Shown here piece after piece: positions 56,004 to 64,000 of a DNA stretch of 64,000 bases (position 1 is the stretch's first letter; every line of letters begins with the position of its first letter). The notes under the pieces are model-generated. The model did no database searches. It was given only the letters and a program-made list of their open reading frames with translations, and was not told the origin of the DNA. The translations under genes were made by a program, and so were the position numbers. The DNA comes from Rhodovulum adriaticum (GTDB lineage: Bacteria; Pseudomonadota; Alphaproteobacteria; Rhodobacterales; Rhodobacteraceae): contig NZ_SLXL01000003.1 of NCBI RefSeq assembly GCF_004345735.1, positions 124,001 through 188,000 of the forward strand. Direction: 5' to 3'.

Positions 56004-56920
56004 CGTGCGACCACCGGGATGCAGTCCGCGCCCTCAGCCATCAGCGCCGCGCAAAAACGGCGCGCCTCTGCCAGGTCGCCAAAGCCCGCCGCGCGCAGGC
56101 GGTAGAACAACCGCCCGCCGCTTTCGGCCTCTTGCACGACGCGCAGTTTTTCATCGAAGAAATCGCCATAGCGGTCCGATCCGGTCAACCGCCCCCAGAC
56201 CTGCCGGGCATCCGCCTGCGTATCAAAGGCGCCAAGCTGCACCAGAACGGTGCCCGGGACGATATCCTCGGGGACCAGGTCCGTGATGGGCGCAGGTCCG
56301 ACAGCCGCCGACGCCGCGGCAATTGCCGCGCGGGCGACCAGGTCGGTTTCCGGGCGCGCGATCGGACGGGGCGAGCGGGCAAGCGCACCCTCTGGCAACT
56401 CGCGCATCGCCACGGAAACCGTTGCCGTTTCAGGCGCCGTGATCTCGGCCCCGGCCGGTACCTTGGTGGAGGGGATTTCGCCCCCCGCGTCAAAGGCCAG
56501 CGGCGTGGGCGCCGCGATGCCCGGCAAATCCTCGGCAAGGGCGGCCGGTCGCACCGGCGGCACAAGCGCCCCACGGGTGCGGTCCTCGGCGACCAGCCCG
56601 ACCGAACGGGGGGCAAGCTGCAACTCGTCAGGGGGCGGCGCGACGCCACCCGCGGCGGCAACGTGATTGACCGCCAGCCCCTGGTGCGCGGCCAGTTGAC
56701 CGCCCGGATCGTCCGGCGCCACACGCATCGGCCCGGCCAGCGCCTGCACGACCGGAACGCCGGTCATGTCGCGCACCGTGATCCGATAGCCCCAGGTCGC
56801 CAGCCCGGCGACCAACGCCAGCGACATCACGCCCCCGGCCCACATTGCGAGAACGCCCAGAATGGGCGGTACGCCCTCCGCGTCGTCGTCCACGACCGCG
56901 TCGAAGTCGATATCTGCCAT
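56000..56920 (-). CDS. SPOR-domain membrane protein
   Basis: 306 residues. One N-terminal membrane segment (ILGVLAMWAGGVMSLALVAG), a Pro/Ala-rich middle, and a C-terminal SPOR domain (TVLVQLGAFDTQADARQVWG, RVVQEAESGGRLFYRLRAAG) that binds denuded peptidoglycan at division sites. It lies between argS and nagZ as in relatives. A role in septal wall processing is probable. Confidence 0.87.
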   Translation of the reverse strand: MADIDFDAVVDDDAEGVPPILGVLAMWAGGVMSLALVAGLATWGYRITVRDMTGVPVVQALAGPMRVAPDDPGGQLAAHQGLAVNHVAAAGGVAPPPDELQLAPRSVGLVAEDRTRGALVPPVRPAALAEDLPGIAAPTPLAFDAGGEIPSTKVPAGAEITAPETATVSVAMRELPEGALARSPRPIARPETDLVARAAIAAASAAVGPAPITDLVPEDIVPGTVLVQLGAFDTQADARQVWGRLTGSDRYGDFFDEKLRVVQEAESGGRLFYRLRAAGFGDLAEARRFCAALMAEGADCIPVVAR

Positions 56921-57003
56921 CTATGCCTCGCCCTCCGGCGCCGCCTTGGCGACCCGGATGTCTCTTGCCTGCTACGACACCGGCGGGCTGCGCTTTGTTC
57001 AGA

Positions 57004-58749
57004 TCAGCGCATTTCCTCTACCGGTTCGACCCCTAGGATACCAAGACCGGCAGAAATAACAACGGCAACGGCGCGGGCAAGGGCGATTTTGGCGGTGCTG
57101 GCGGCCGCGTCGCCCTCTTGCAGAAAGCGCAGGGCGGGCGTGTCGTTGCCCCGGTTCCACAATGCGTGGAACTCGGACGCCAGATCGTAGAGGTAGAAGG
57201 CAATGCGATGCGGTTCGTGGCTGCGCGCCGCGATTTCGACCAGCCGGGGCCACTCGGCCAGCTTTTTCGCAACCGCCAGTTCGGCCTCATGCGTCGTGTC
57301 ACCCAGATCGGCGCCCGCCAGCGTTGCATCATCGACCGCGATCCCCGCCTCGCGCGCCTTGCGCAGGACGGAACAGACCCGCGCATGGGCATACTGCACG
57401 TAAAAGACCGGGTTATCCTTGGACTGCTCCAGCACCTTGTCGAAATCGAAATCCAGCGGTGCGTCGTTCTTGCGCGTCAGCATAACAAAGCGGGTCACAT
57501 CCGCGCCCACCTCGTCCACCACGTCGCGCAGGGTCACGAAGGTGCCCGCCCGTTTGGACATCTTGAAGGGTTCGCCGTTTTTGTAGAGCTTGACCAGCTG
57601 GGTCAGCTTGATGTCCAGCGGCACGCGGCCATCGGAGAGGGCGGCAACGGCGGCCTTCATCCGCTTGACGTAACCGCCGTGATCGGCGCCGAATACGTCG
57701 ATCAACTGGTCATAGCCGCGTTCCACCTTGTCGAAGTGATAGGCGATGTCGGGGGCGAAATAGGTCCACGACCCATCCGATTTCATGATCGGCCGGTCCA
57801 CGTCGTCGCCATGTTCGGTGGATTTGAACAGGGTCTGTTCGCGCGGCTCCCAATCCTCGGGGGTCTTGCCCTTGGGCGGTTCCAGCACGCCGACATAGAT
57901 CAGGCCCTTGCCCCGCAGCGCATCAATGGCAGCCTCGATCCGGCCGGTGCCGTACAGCGATTTCTCGCTGAAGAAGCGATCCATGCTGACGCCCAACGCC
58001 GCAAGGTCATCGCGGATCAGGTCCATCATCCGTTCGGTGGCGAATTCGCGGACATCCTCCAGCCAGACGTCCTCGGGCTGGTCGACATAGGCGTCGCCCA
58101 CCTTGTCCTTCAGCGCCTCGCCGACCTCGATCAGGTAGTCGCCGGGATAGGTGCCGTCTTCGAAGGCGACCTCTTGCCCGTGCGCCTCCAGATACCGCAG
58201 ATAGACAGAGCGGGCCAGCACATCGACCTGCGCGCCGCCGTCGTTGATATAGTATTCGCGGGTCACCTCGTAGCCTGCGTAATCCAGCAGGCTGGCCAGG
58301 GCATCGCCGAAGACCGCGCCGCGGGTATGGCCCACATGCAGCGGCCCGGTGGGGTTGGCCGACACATACTCGACATTGACCTTTTCGCCCTGCCCCATCG
58401 CGGACCGGCCAAAGCCGGTGCCATCGGACAGCACGCGCGCGATTACCCCCTGCCAGACGCTCGGCGCTAGGCGCAGGTTGATGAAACCGGGACCAGCCAC
58501 ATCGGCCAGGGCCACGCGCGGGTCGGCGGACAGGCGCGCGGCCAGATCGGTGGCGATATCGCGGGGTTTCATCCCGGCCGGTTTCGCCAACACCATCGCG
58601 GCATTGGTGGCCATGTCGCCATGGGCGGGGTCGCGGGGCGGCTCGACCGCGACGTTGCGGGTGTCCAGCCCTTCGGGCAGCGCGCCCTCGGCGGCCATGG
58701 CGGCAAGACTGTCGATCACCAGCGAGCGCAGATCGTCAAAGAGGTTCAT
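57004..58749 (-). CDS. argS: Arginyl-tRNA synthetase ArgS
   Basis: 581 residues. Class I enzyme: [20 protein letters not shown] contains the HIGH motif and [20 protein letters not shown] the KMSK motif. The N-terminal Arg-S additional domain and C-terminal DALR anticodon-binding domain ([20 protein letters not shown]) are both present. First gene of a minus-strand run reaching scpB. Confidence 0.96.
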   Translation of the reverse strand: MNLFDDLRSLVIDSLAAMAAEGALPEGLDTRNVAVEPPRDPAHGDMATNAAMVLAKPAGMKPRDIATDLAARLSADPRVALADVAGPGFINLRLAPSVWQGVIARVLSDGTGFGRSAMGQGEKVNVEYVSANPTGPLHVGHTRGAVFGDALASLLDYAGYEVTREYYINDGGAQVDVLARSVYLRYLEAHGQEVAFEDGTYPGDYLIEVGEALKDKVGDAYVDQPEDVWLEDVREFATERMMDLIRDDLAALGVSMDRFFSEKSLYGTGRIEAAIDALRGKGLIYVGVLEPPKGKTPEDWEPREQTLFKSTEHGDDVDRPIMKSDGSWTYFAPDIAYHFDKVERGYDQLIDVFGADHGGYVKRMKAAVAALSDGRVPLDIKLTQLVKLYKNGEPFKMSKRAGTFVTLRDVVDEVGADVTRFVMLTRKNDAPLDFDFDKVLEQSKDNPVFYVQYAHARVCSVLRKAREAGIAVDDATLAGADLGDTTHEAELAVAKKLAEWPRLVEIAARSHEPHRIAFYLYDLASEFHALWNRGNDTPALRFLQEGDAAASTAKIALARAVAVVISAGLGILGVEPVEEMR

Positions 58750-58873
58750 ATCCCATCCTTTCGGCTTGCCGCGGGGTTTACCACGGGCGCGGGCGGGGTC
58801 AACGGTGGGCAGCGGTTTCGCCTTTCGGGCCGGTGCGGCGCGATGCTACGCTCATCCGCGACAGGAGGCAGGT

Positions 58874-59746
58874 TTGCGCAGGCTCTGGCCAATACTCGGG
58901 TTGGGCATGGTCGCGGTGGCCCTGGTGCTGGCCGCGCCCTGGCTTTTGCTTGCGCCGTCCCATGATCGCGACTGGCAGCCGGTCTATGGCCGGGTGGCGC
59001 AGGTCACGCCCCTGCCCGACGGGCGCGTCCGCCTGTCCAACATCCGCGACTGGTCCTACGCGCCCGACGGGCAACCCACCGCGCAGACATGGATTGCCCG
59101 CGATCTGGACCCCGCGCAACTGCGCCGTGTCTGGTTCGTGATGGAGCCGTTTTCGAAAAACCCCGCCATCGCCCATACCATGCTGTCCTTCGAGTTTGCC
59201 GATGGCGCGGCCTATGTCGCCTCGGTCGAGGCCCGGCGCGAGATCGGCGAACCCTACAGCGCCCTGCGCGCGGCGTTGCTGCCGACCCACGAATACCTGT
59301 GGGTCTGGACGACCGAGCGTGATGCCTACGGCAATTCGACCTGGTTTACCGAGGATGCGCTTTACCTGTACGCGCTTGCGCTGACCCCGGCAGAGGCACG
59401 GGCGATCCTGCGCGAAGTGCTGGCCGATACTGCGGATGTGGCCGCAAACCCGCGCTGGTATCACACGCTGGCGGCGAACTGCACGAACGTTCTGGCGCGC
59501 ACCGTCAACAAAACGCGACCGGACGCGGTGCCGCTGGACGTGGCCTGGCTGTTGCCGGGCTATGCCGACAGTTTCCTGCATCGGCTGGGCTATATCGCGC
59601 CGGGGCGGGATTTCACCACCGCAGAGACCGCAGCCCATATCACCCCGCTGATCCCCGCGGCCTATACCGCACCCGATCCCACCGCGTTTTCCCGGCGCTT
59701 GCGCGCGGCAATGGCGGCTCAGGACACCTCGGCCACCAGCCGTTGA
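58874..59746 (+). CDS. DUF4105 membrane-anchored protein
   Basis: 290 residues from a TTG at 58874, supported by GGAGG five bases upstream. An N-terminal hydrophobic anchor (LGMVAVALVLAAPWLLLA) is followed by a DUF4105 domain with the typical PFSKNPAIAHTMLSFEFADG, and a Cys-containing core LAANCTNVLARTVNK that looks papain/NlpC-like. It may be a periplasmic amidase or protease. Its last 28 bases overlap the end of dgt on the other strand. Confidence 0.8.
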   Translation: MRRLWPILGLGMVAVALVLAAPWLLLAPSHDRDWQPVYGRVAQVTPLPDGRVRLSNIRDWSYAPDGQPTAQTWIARDLDPAQLRRVWFVMEPFSKNPAIAHTMLSFEFADGAAYVASVEARREIGEPYSALRAALLPTHEYLWVWTTERDAYGNSTWFTEDALYLYALALTPAEARAILREVLADTADVAANPRWYHTLAANCTNVLARTVNKTRPDAVPLDVAWLLPGYADSFLHRLGYIAPGRDFTTAETAAHITPLIPAAYTAPDPTAFSRRLRAAMAAQDTSATSR

Positions 59747-60864
59747 TGTTCGTGCATCGCAAAACGGTCGGTCATCCCCGCGATGTAATCGGCCACGATC
59801 CGCGCCAGGGCGGTTTCGTCCGCCGCCGCCTTCACGTCCTCGCGCCACTTCTCGGGCAGCAGGGACGGATCGGCCAGAAACAGCGGGAACAGATCCTCTA
59901 CGATCTTGGTCACCTCGGCGCGGACGGCCATGACCGAGGGCGCGCGATACATCCGCCGGAACAGGAAGGCGCGGATGTCCCGCAGATCGGACCACAGCGC
60001 ATCGGAAAACCGGATCACGGGCCGACCCAGGTTGCGCACCGCGGCCGCGTCCTGCGGCGCCGCCTGTTGCAGGATGTCGCGCGAGCGGTCGATAACGTCG
60101 CCCACCATCACGCCAAAGACGCGGCGCAGCGCCTCGTACCGGCGGCGTTTCCAGTCCAGGCCGGGCCAAAGCCTGTCCACCTCGGCGAAACAATCGCCGA
60201 CGATCGGCAGGGTCGCGATTTCGTCCTCGGTGAACAGGCCTGCGCGCAGCCCGTCATGCAGGTCGTGATTGTTATAGGCGATGTCGTCGGCAAGGGCCGC
60301 GACCTGCGCCTCGGCGCTGGCATGGGTCGCCAGTTCCAGGTCATGGAGCGCGTCATACTCGGCCAGCGCATAGGGCAGCGGGCCGGTGACGGGACCGTTA
60401 TGCTTGGCGATGCCCTCCAGCGCCTCCCATGTCAGGTTCAGGCCGTCGAATTCCGCGTAATGCCGTTCCAGCCGGGTGACGATGCGGATCGCCTGGGCGT
60501 TGTGGTCAAAACCCCCATAAGGCGCCATCAGGGCGGCCAGCGCGTCCTCTCCGGTATGGCCGAACGGAGTGTGGCCCAGATCGTGCGCAAGCGCCACCGC
60601 CTCGGTCAGTTCGACATTCAGCCCAAGCGCGCCGGAAATCGTACGCGCGACCTGCGCCACCTCGATGGAATGGGTCAGCCGGGTGCGGAAACTGTCGCCC
60701 TCGTGCACGACGAAGACCTGCGTCTTGTTCATCAGCCGCCGAAAGGCCGAGGAATGGATAATCCGGTCCCGGTCGCGCTGAAAACATGAGCGAAAGGCGC
60801 TTTCCTGCTCGGGGAAACGCCGTCCGCGGCTTTGACCGGGATCACAGGCATGGGGCGCAAGCAT
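59719..60864 (-). CDS. dgt: Deoxyguanosinetriphosphate triphosphohydrolase-like protein
   Basis: 381 residues from the ATG at 60864; another ATG lies 12 bases earlier. HD-domain metal enzyme: RTRLTHSIEVAQVARTIS and AVALAHDLGHTPFGHTGEDA give the H...HD...D ligands, with CDPGQSRGRRFPEQESAFRS the usual start. It cleaves dNTPs to deoxynucleoside and tripolyphosphate, so controls dNTP pools together with nrdJ and dcd. It is divergent from erpA. Confidence 0.93.
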   Translation of the reverse strand: MLAPHACDPGQSRGRRFPEQESAFRSCFQRDRDRIIHSSAFRRLMNKTQVFVVHEGDSFRTRLTHSIEVAQVARTISGALGLNVELTEAVALAHDLGHTPFGHTGEDALAALMAPYGGFDHNAQAIRIVTRLERHYAEFDGLNLTWEALEGIAKHNGPVTGPLPYALAEYDALHDLELATHASAEAQVAALADDIAYNNHDLHDGLRAGLFTEDEIATLPIVGDCFAEVDRLWPGLDWKRRRYEALRRVFGVMVGDVIDRSRDILQQAAPQDAAAVRNLGRPVIRFSDALWSDLRDIRAFLFRRMYRAPSVMAVRAEVTKIVEDLFPLFLADPSLLPEKWREDVKAAADETALARIVADYIAGMTDRFAMHEHQRLVAEVS

Positions 60865-60947
60865 GGGCGGTCTCATTGCTTGTTCTGGGGTGGTTCAGGG
60901 CCATATATTGGAAAGACAATGCTTTTGACACAGGGAAACGCCGCGCG

Positions 60948-61277
60948 ATGGACCTGACACTTCCCCCCAAGGTAACCGACCGCGCCTTCGCCCGCCTGGC
61001 CGAGATCGGGGCGGCACGCGAGGGCAAGGCCCTGCGCATCGCCGTTGAGGGCGGCGGCTGCTCGGGCTTTCAATACGAAATCCGGCTGGACGATGTGGCA
61101 GAGGACGACATGGTGCTGGAAGGCGCCGGCGAGAAGGTGGTGATCGACCCGGTTTCGCTGCCCTTCCTGTCGGACGCGACCATCGATTTCACCGAGGAAC
61201 TGATCGGTGCGCGGTTCGCCATCGACAACCCCAATGCCAGCAGTTCCTGCGGCTGCGGCACCTCGTTCGCGATGTAA
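60948..61277 (+). CDS. erpA: A-type iron-sulfur carrier protein ErpA/IscA
   Basis: 109 residues from the ATG at 60948; earlier in-frame starts give unlike sequence. The three cluster-binding cysteines are present (EGGGCSGFQYEIRL and SSSCGCGTSFAM). It passes 2Fe-2S or 4Fe-4S clusters to target enzymes. The gene is divergent from dgt, and three bases separate it from the amidoligase gene. Confidence 0.92.
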   Translation: MDLTLPPKVTDRAFARLAEIGAAREGKALRIAVEGGGCSGFQYEIRLDDVAEDDMVLEGAGEKVVIDPVSLPFLSDATIDFTEELIGARFAIDNPNASSSCGCGTSFAM

Positions 61278-61280
61278 GCC

Positions 61281-62288
61281 ATGGATGGTGTCACCGCCCT
61301 TGTCCCCCGGGACCGGTTCCTGCCGCCGGTGCCCGCCAACACCGCTGCCGGCACACCCCGCCGCGTGGGCGTGGAGATCGAGTTCGGCGGCCTGACCGAG
61401 GCGGAGGCCGCCGCGCTGGTGACCGACACCATCGGGGGCGATGTCGAAACGAAGACGGCCCACGACCTGACGGTCGAACAGACCGCCTGGGGCAAGGTCA
61501 AGGTCTGCCTGGATACCGCCTGGCGCGATCAGGCGGGGCACGCACTGGCCGATCTGGGCCTGGACCTCAGCCGCGCCGTCGTGCCGGTGGAAATCGTCAC
61601 GCCCCCGCTGCCCCCCGACGCCCTGCCCGCGCTGGACGATCTGCGCGGGCGCCTGCGCCGCGCCGGGGCCACGGGCAGCCGCAACGGGGTTTTGCTGGGC
61701 TTTGGCCTGCACCTGAACCCCGAGATTGCCAGCGAGGGAACAGACGCCATCGTGCCGGTCGCGCGCGCCTTTGCCCTGCTGGAGGATTGGTTGCGCAAGG
61801 CGGACCCTATTGACCCCTCGCGCCGGGTTCTGCCGTTCATTGAACCTTACCCGCGCCCCTTCGTGGACCGCCTTGCCGCAGAGGCGCGCGACTGGTCGCT
61901 GGACACGTTCATCACCGCCTATCTGACCGACACGCCGACGCGCAATCGCGGGCTGGACATGCTGCCCTGCCTGCGTCACCTGGCAGAGGATCGTGTCGTG
62001 CGTGCCCTGGGCGCCGATGCGCGGCAGATCTCGGCCCGGCCTGCCTTTCACTATCGGCTACCCGATTGCCGGATTGATGAGATCGGCTGGCGCATCGCCT
62101 ATGAGTGGAACCGCTGGGCGATGGTCGAGGCGTTGGCCGCCAACACCGTGGAATTGAACCGGCTGGCCGATGACTGGCTGGACTATCGCGCGCAACTCAC
62201 CACCACCCGGCCCGACTGGCTGGCCCTGGTCGAGGCGCGTCTGGACGAGCTGGAACTGTGGAAAGGCACATGCCCGACCGACCGCTGA
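61281..62288 (+). CDS. Putative amidoligase (glutamine-synthetase-like COOH-NH2 ligase)
   Basis: 335 residues. The amidoligase family is marked by RVGVEIEFGGLT with Glu32 and Glu34 as likely magnesium ligands, VPVEIVTPPLPPDALPALDD, and LLGFGLHLNPEIA. Such enzymes are predicted to join a carboxylate to an amine with ATP. It overlaps the downstream class I amidotransferase gene by 19 bases, a pairing noted in comparative genomics for making and cutting amide-linked tags or metabolites. Product and substrate are unknown. It follows erpA by three bases. Confidence 0.82.
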   Translation: MDGVTALVPRDRFLPPVPANTAAGTPRRVGVEIEFGGLTEAEAAALVTDTIGGDVETKTAHDLTVEQTAWGKVKVCLDTAWRDQAGHALADLGLDLSRAVVPVEIVTPPLPPDALPALDDLRGRLRRAGATGSRNGVLLGFGLHLNPEIASEGTDAIVPVARAFALLEDWLRKADPIDPSRRVLPFIEPYPRPFVDRLAAEARDWSLDTFITAYLTDTPTRNRGLDMLPCLRHLAEDRVVRALGADARQISARPAFHYRLPDCRIDEIGWRIAYEWNRWAMVEALAANTVELNRLADDWLDYRAQLTTTRPDWLALVEARLDELELWKGTCPTDR

Positions 62289-62998
62289 TCGCCGTCACCA
62301 CCTCGGCCCGCTCGGGCTGGCGCATTTTTCCGCTGGTGGCGCTGAACCTGTGGCTGGCCGGCGGGCGCGGGGTGCGTTGGGGCACCGGCCGACCCGCTGA
62401 TCTGGACGCGGTGGACGGGCTGATCATCGGGGGCGGCGACGACATCTCGCCCGACCTGTACGACATGCAGATCGTCACATCGGCACGGCTGGACCCGGCC
62501 CGCGACGCACTGGAACGCGATCTGGTCGAGGCCGCCATTGCCCGCAACAAGCCGGTACTGGGCATTTGCCGCGGCGCACAGATGATAAATGTCGCGCTTG
62601 GCGGCAGCCTGCATCAGGACGCCTACGGCACCTACACCGCCTCTGACCGGCACTGGACGGTCCTGCCGAAAAAACAGGTCCAGGTCTGTCACGACACCCG
62701 GCTGGCGGGGATTGCGGGCACCGCCCCGATGCGCGTCAACGCCCTGCATTCCCAGGCCGTGGACCGCCTTGGCCGTGATCTGCGCGTTGCCGCCCATGAC
62801 CGGGGCGGCATGGTCCAGGCGGTCGAACGCACCAGCGATCCCTTCGCCCTGGGCGTGCAGTGGCACCCCGAACACCTGTTCTATGCCCGCCGCCAACGCG
62901 CCATCTTCGCCGCCCTTGTTGCCGCCGCCCGCGCCTGCCGCACGGACACTGTGCAACTGCGCGCGGTCGATGCGCTTGCCGATGAGCAAGGCCTGTGA
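62270..62998 (+). CDS. Class I glutamine amidotransferase-like hydrolase (PuuD/peptidase C26 type)
   Basis: 242 residues from the ATG at 62270, with AAGG upstream; a GTG 12 bases earlier is possible. The triad is intact: Cys100 in LGICRGAQMINVALGGSLHQ, and His199 and Glu201 in GVQWHPEHLF. GLIIGGGDDISPDLY is the usual oxyanion segment. It resembles gamma-glutamyl-gamma-aminobutyrate hydrolases. The paired amidoligase suggests it cleaves that enzyme's gamma-glutamyl-type product or supplies ammonia; either is inference. Confidence 0.85.
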   Translation: MPDRPLIAVTTSARSGWRIFPLVALNLWLAGGRGVRWGTGRPADLDAVDGLIIGGGDDISPDLYDMQIVTSARLDPARDALERDLVEAAIARNKPVLGICRGAQMINVALGGSLHQDAYGTYTASDRHWTVLPKKQVQVCHDTRLAGIAGTAPMRVNALHSQAVDRLGRDLRVAAHDRGGMVQAVERTSDPFALGVQWHPEHLFYARRQRAIFAALVAAARACRTDTVQLRAVDALADEQGL

Positions 62999-63006
62999 CA
63001 TCCCAT

Positions 63007-63019
63007 GTGACAAGGTCAC
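63007..63019. promoter_or_regulatory. Palindrome and direct repeats before the cytochrome c gene
   Basis: GTGACAAGGTCAC is palindromic, and TGTGACA occurs twice, at 62994 and 63006, one helical turn apart; a second palindrome CACGAAATCGTG lies at 63073-63084. They occupy the 176-base region before the cytochrome c' gene, a likely place for a redox or nitric-oxide regulator. Neither matches the FNR consensus. Confidence 0.35.
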
Positions 63020-63174
63020 CGAACGACGCAAAAAATTGCCGTATCTTTCCGGTGCGTCCCTGAACCCCATGGCACGAAATCGTGATATGGGCGACGGAAA
63101 ACTGTAACGTGACCGTTTCAAGGGTCGCGTGCTATCGCAAACGCGATTTCAACACCGCAATGAAGGAGACATTC

Positions 63175-63630
63175 ATGCGCAAGGTTCTTCTGACTGCCCT
63201 GGTTGCCGCCATCCCGGCCACCGGCTTCGCCGCCGGCCTGGAAGATCTGGTCGAGGCCCGCCGCGGCTATTACAAGCTGCTGGGCGCCAACATGGGCACC
63301 CTGTCCGCCATGGCCAAAGGCGATGTCGCCTATGACGGCGCCGCTGCCCAGACCGCGGCCGACAACCTCAAGACCCTGACCCAGTACAACGTGGGCCACC
63401 TCTACGCCCCCGGCACCTCGAAGGCCGACATGCCCGGCAAGACCCGCGCCCTGCCCGCCATCTGGGAAGATCAGGCCGGCGTCGCCGAAAAAGGCATGGC
63501 CTATGTCGAGGCCGTGAACGCCCTGGCCGAAGTGGCCGGTCTGGACCGTGCCGACATGGGCAAGGCCCTGCAAAAGGTCGGCGGCACCTGCAAAGGCTGC
63601 CATGACGACTACCGCGCCAAGGATTTCTGA
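63175..63630 (+). CDS. Cytochrome c' -type periplasmic haem protein
   Basis: 151 residues from the ATG at 63175, with GAAGGAG upstream. A signal peptide (VLLTALVAAIPATGFAAG) precedes a four-helix-bundle-like mature chain, and the only haem motif is the C-terminal CKGCH (Cys139, Cys142, His143), as in cytochrome c'. Such proteins bind nitric oxide or pass electrons. The gene is followed after three bases by a cytochrome b561 gene, suggesting a small membrane electron chain. Maturation needs the Ccm system, one member of which is in this window. Confidence 0.88.
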   Translation: MRKVLLTALVAAIPATGFAAGLEDLVEARRGYYKLLGANMGTLSAMAKGDVAYDGAAAQTAADNLKTLTQYNVGHLYAPGTSKADMPGKTRALPAIWEDQAGVAEKGMAYVEAVNALAEVAGLDRADMGKALQKVGGTCKGCHDDYRAKDF

Positions 63631-63633
63631 TCC

Positions 63634-64000
63634 ATGACCAAGAGCTCGAGCACCGATACCGCCAACCTGGAAACCGTCCGCGTCTGGGACCCGCTGCTGC
63701 GTGTCTTTCACTGGGCCCTGACCATCTGCGTGGTCGCCGCCTGGGGATTGGGCCAGTTCGGCCCTGACGTGATGACGCTGCATTTCTATTTCGGCTACGC
63801 GGTGCTCGGGCTGCTTGCCTTCCGCGTGCTTTGGGGCTTTGTCGGCCCCAAACACGCGCGCTTCCGCAGCTTTGCCTACGGTCCCTTTTCGATCCTGAAA
63901 TACGTCTTCGGGATGTTCCGACGCCGCCCCTCCTACTGGCGCGGGCACAACCCACTGGGGGGCTTTTTCGTCTTCGTCCTGCTGGCCGTGCTGCTGGGTC
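63634..64000 (+). CDS. Cytochrome b561 family membrane protein (3' end outside window)
   Basis: 122 codons are visible. The start RVWDPLLRVFHWALTICVVA is the di-haem cytochrome b561 opening, with a helix-1 His; further membrane helices are LHFYFGYAVLGLLAFRVLWG and GFFVFVLLAVLLG. A stretch FVGPKHARFRSFAYGP follows the second helix as in YceJ-like and Ni/Fe-hydrogenase b-type relatives. It probably hands electrons between quinol and the adjacent cytochrome c'. Confidence 0.87.
   Translation, partial: MTKSSSTDTANLETVRVWDPLLRVFHWALTICVVAAWGLGQFGPDVMTLHFYFGYAVLGLLAFRVLWGFVGPKHARFRSFAYGPFSILKYVFGMFRRRPSYWRGHNPLGGFFVFVLLAVLLG

Overview
The window is one stretch of a high-GC alphaproteobacterial chromosome, very probably order Rhodobacterales (Rhodobacteraceae or Roseobacter relatives). 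The basis is family gene content and order: nrdJ, soxBDAG, trpGDC-moaC-moeA-lexA, rpmF-plsX-fabH-ihfA-merR, argS-SPOR-nagZ-scpAB, a two-domain dCTP deaminase, a GAACN7GAAC SOS box, and ATGA/TGATG gene overlaps. No genus can be fixed from sequence reading alone. I see no phage, insertion sequence, CRISPR array or rRNA; two proline tRNAs are present.

Layout. 1-7.2 kb is the accessory part: the tail of an M50-like/HlyD membrane fusion, a frameshifted sulfotransferase, an FG/Gly-rich protein with one hydrophobic segment, two divergent paralogous alpha/beta-hydrolases, and a large FkbH-type HAD protein carrying its own acyl carrier domain. 7.5-11.6 kb is a ugpBAEC glycerol-3-phosphate ABC importer. 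11.7-15.4 kb is the B12-dependent ribonucleotide reductase with a candidate NrdR box. 15.8-21.6 kb holds tRNA-Pro(TGG), a DUF192 protein, a double cold-shock protein, pdxH, fabI, two LysE exporters, gpt and an aminotransferase. 21.6-31.6 kb holds ppiD-like, trpE, (reverse) a YibQ-type deacetylase, then trpGDC-moaC-moeA and the SOS-controlled lexA.

31.6-42.8 kb: comEC, gltX, gltA, sodB and the sarcosine oxidase operon (soxB, an unannotated 54-residue membrane protein, soxD, soxA, soxG). 43-48 kb: ccmI, ruvX, DUF1289, a PACE transporter, olsB, msrB, bamE, yceD. 48.2-52 kb: rpmF-plsX-fabH-ihfA-merR. 52-57 kb: tRNA-Pro(GGG), dcd, then scpB/scpA/nagZ/SPOR/argS on the minus strand. 58.9-64 kb: a DUF4105 protein, dgt, erpA, an amidoligase plus class I amidotransferase pair, a cytochrome c' and the start of a cytochrome b561.

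Most genes are core metabolism. The least explained parts are the 2.3-7.2 kb FkbH/ACP-hydrolase cluster, the 61.3-63.0 kb amidoligase pair, and the 54-residue protein inside the sarcosine oxidase operon.
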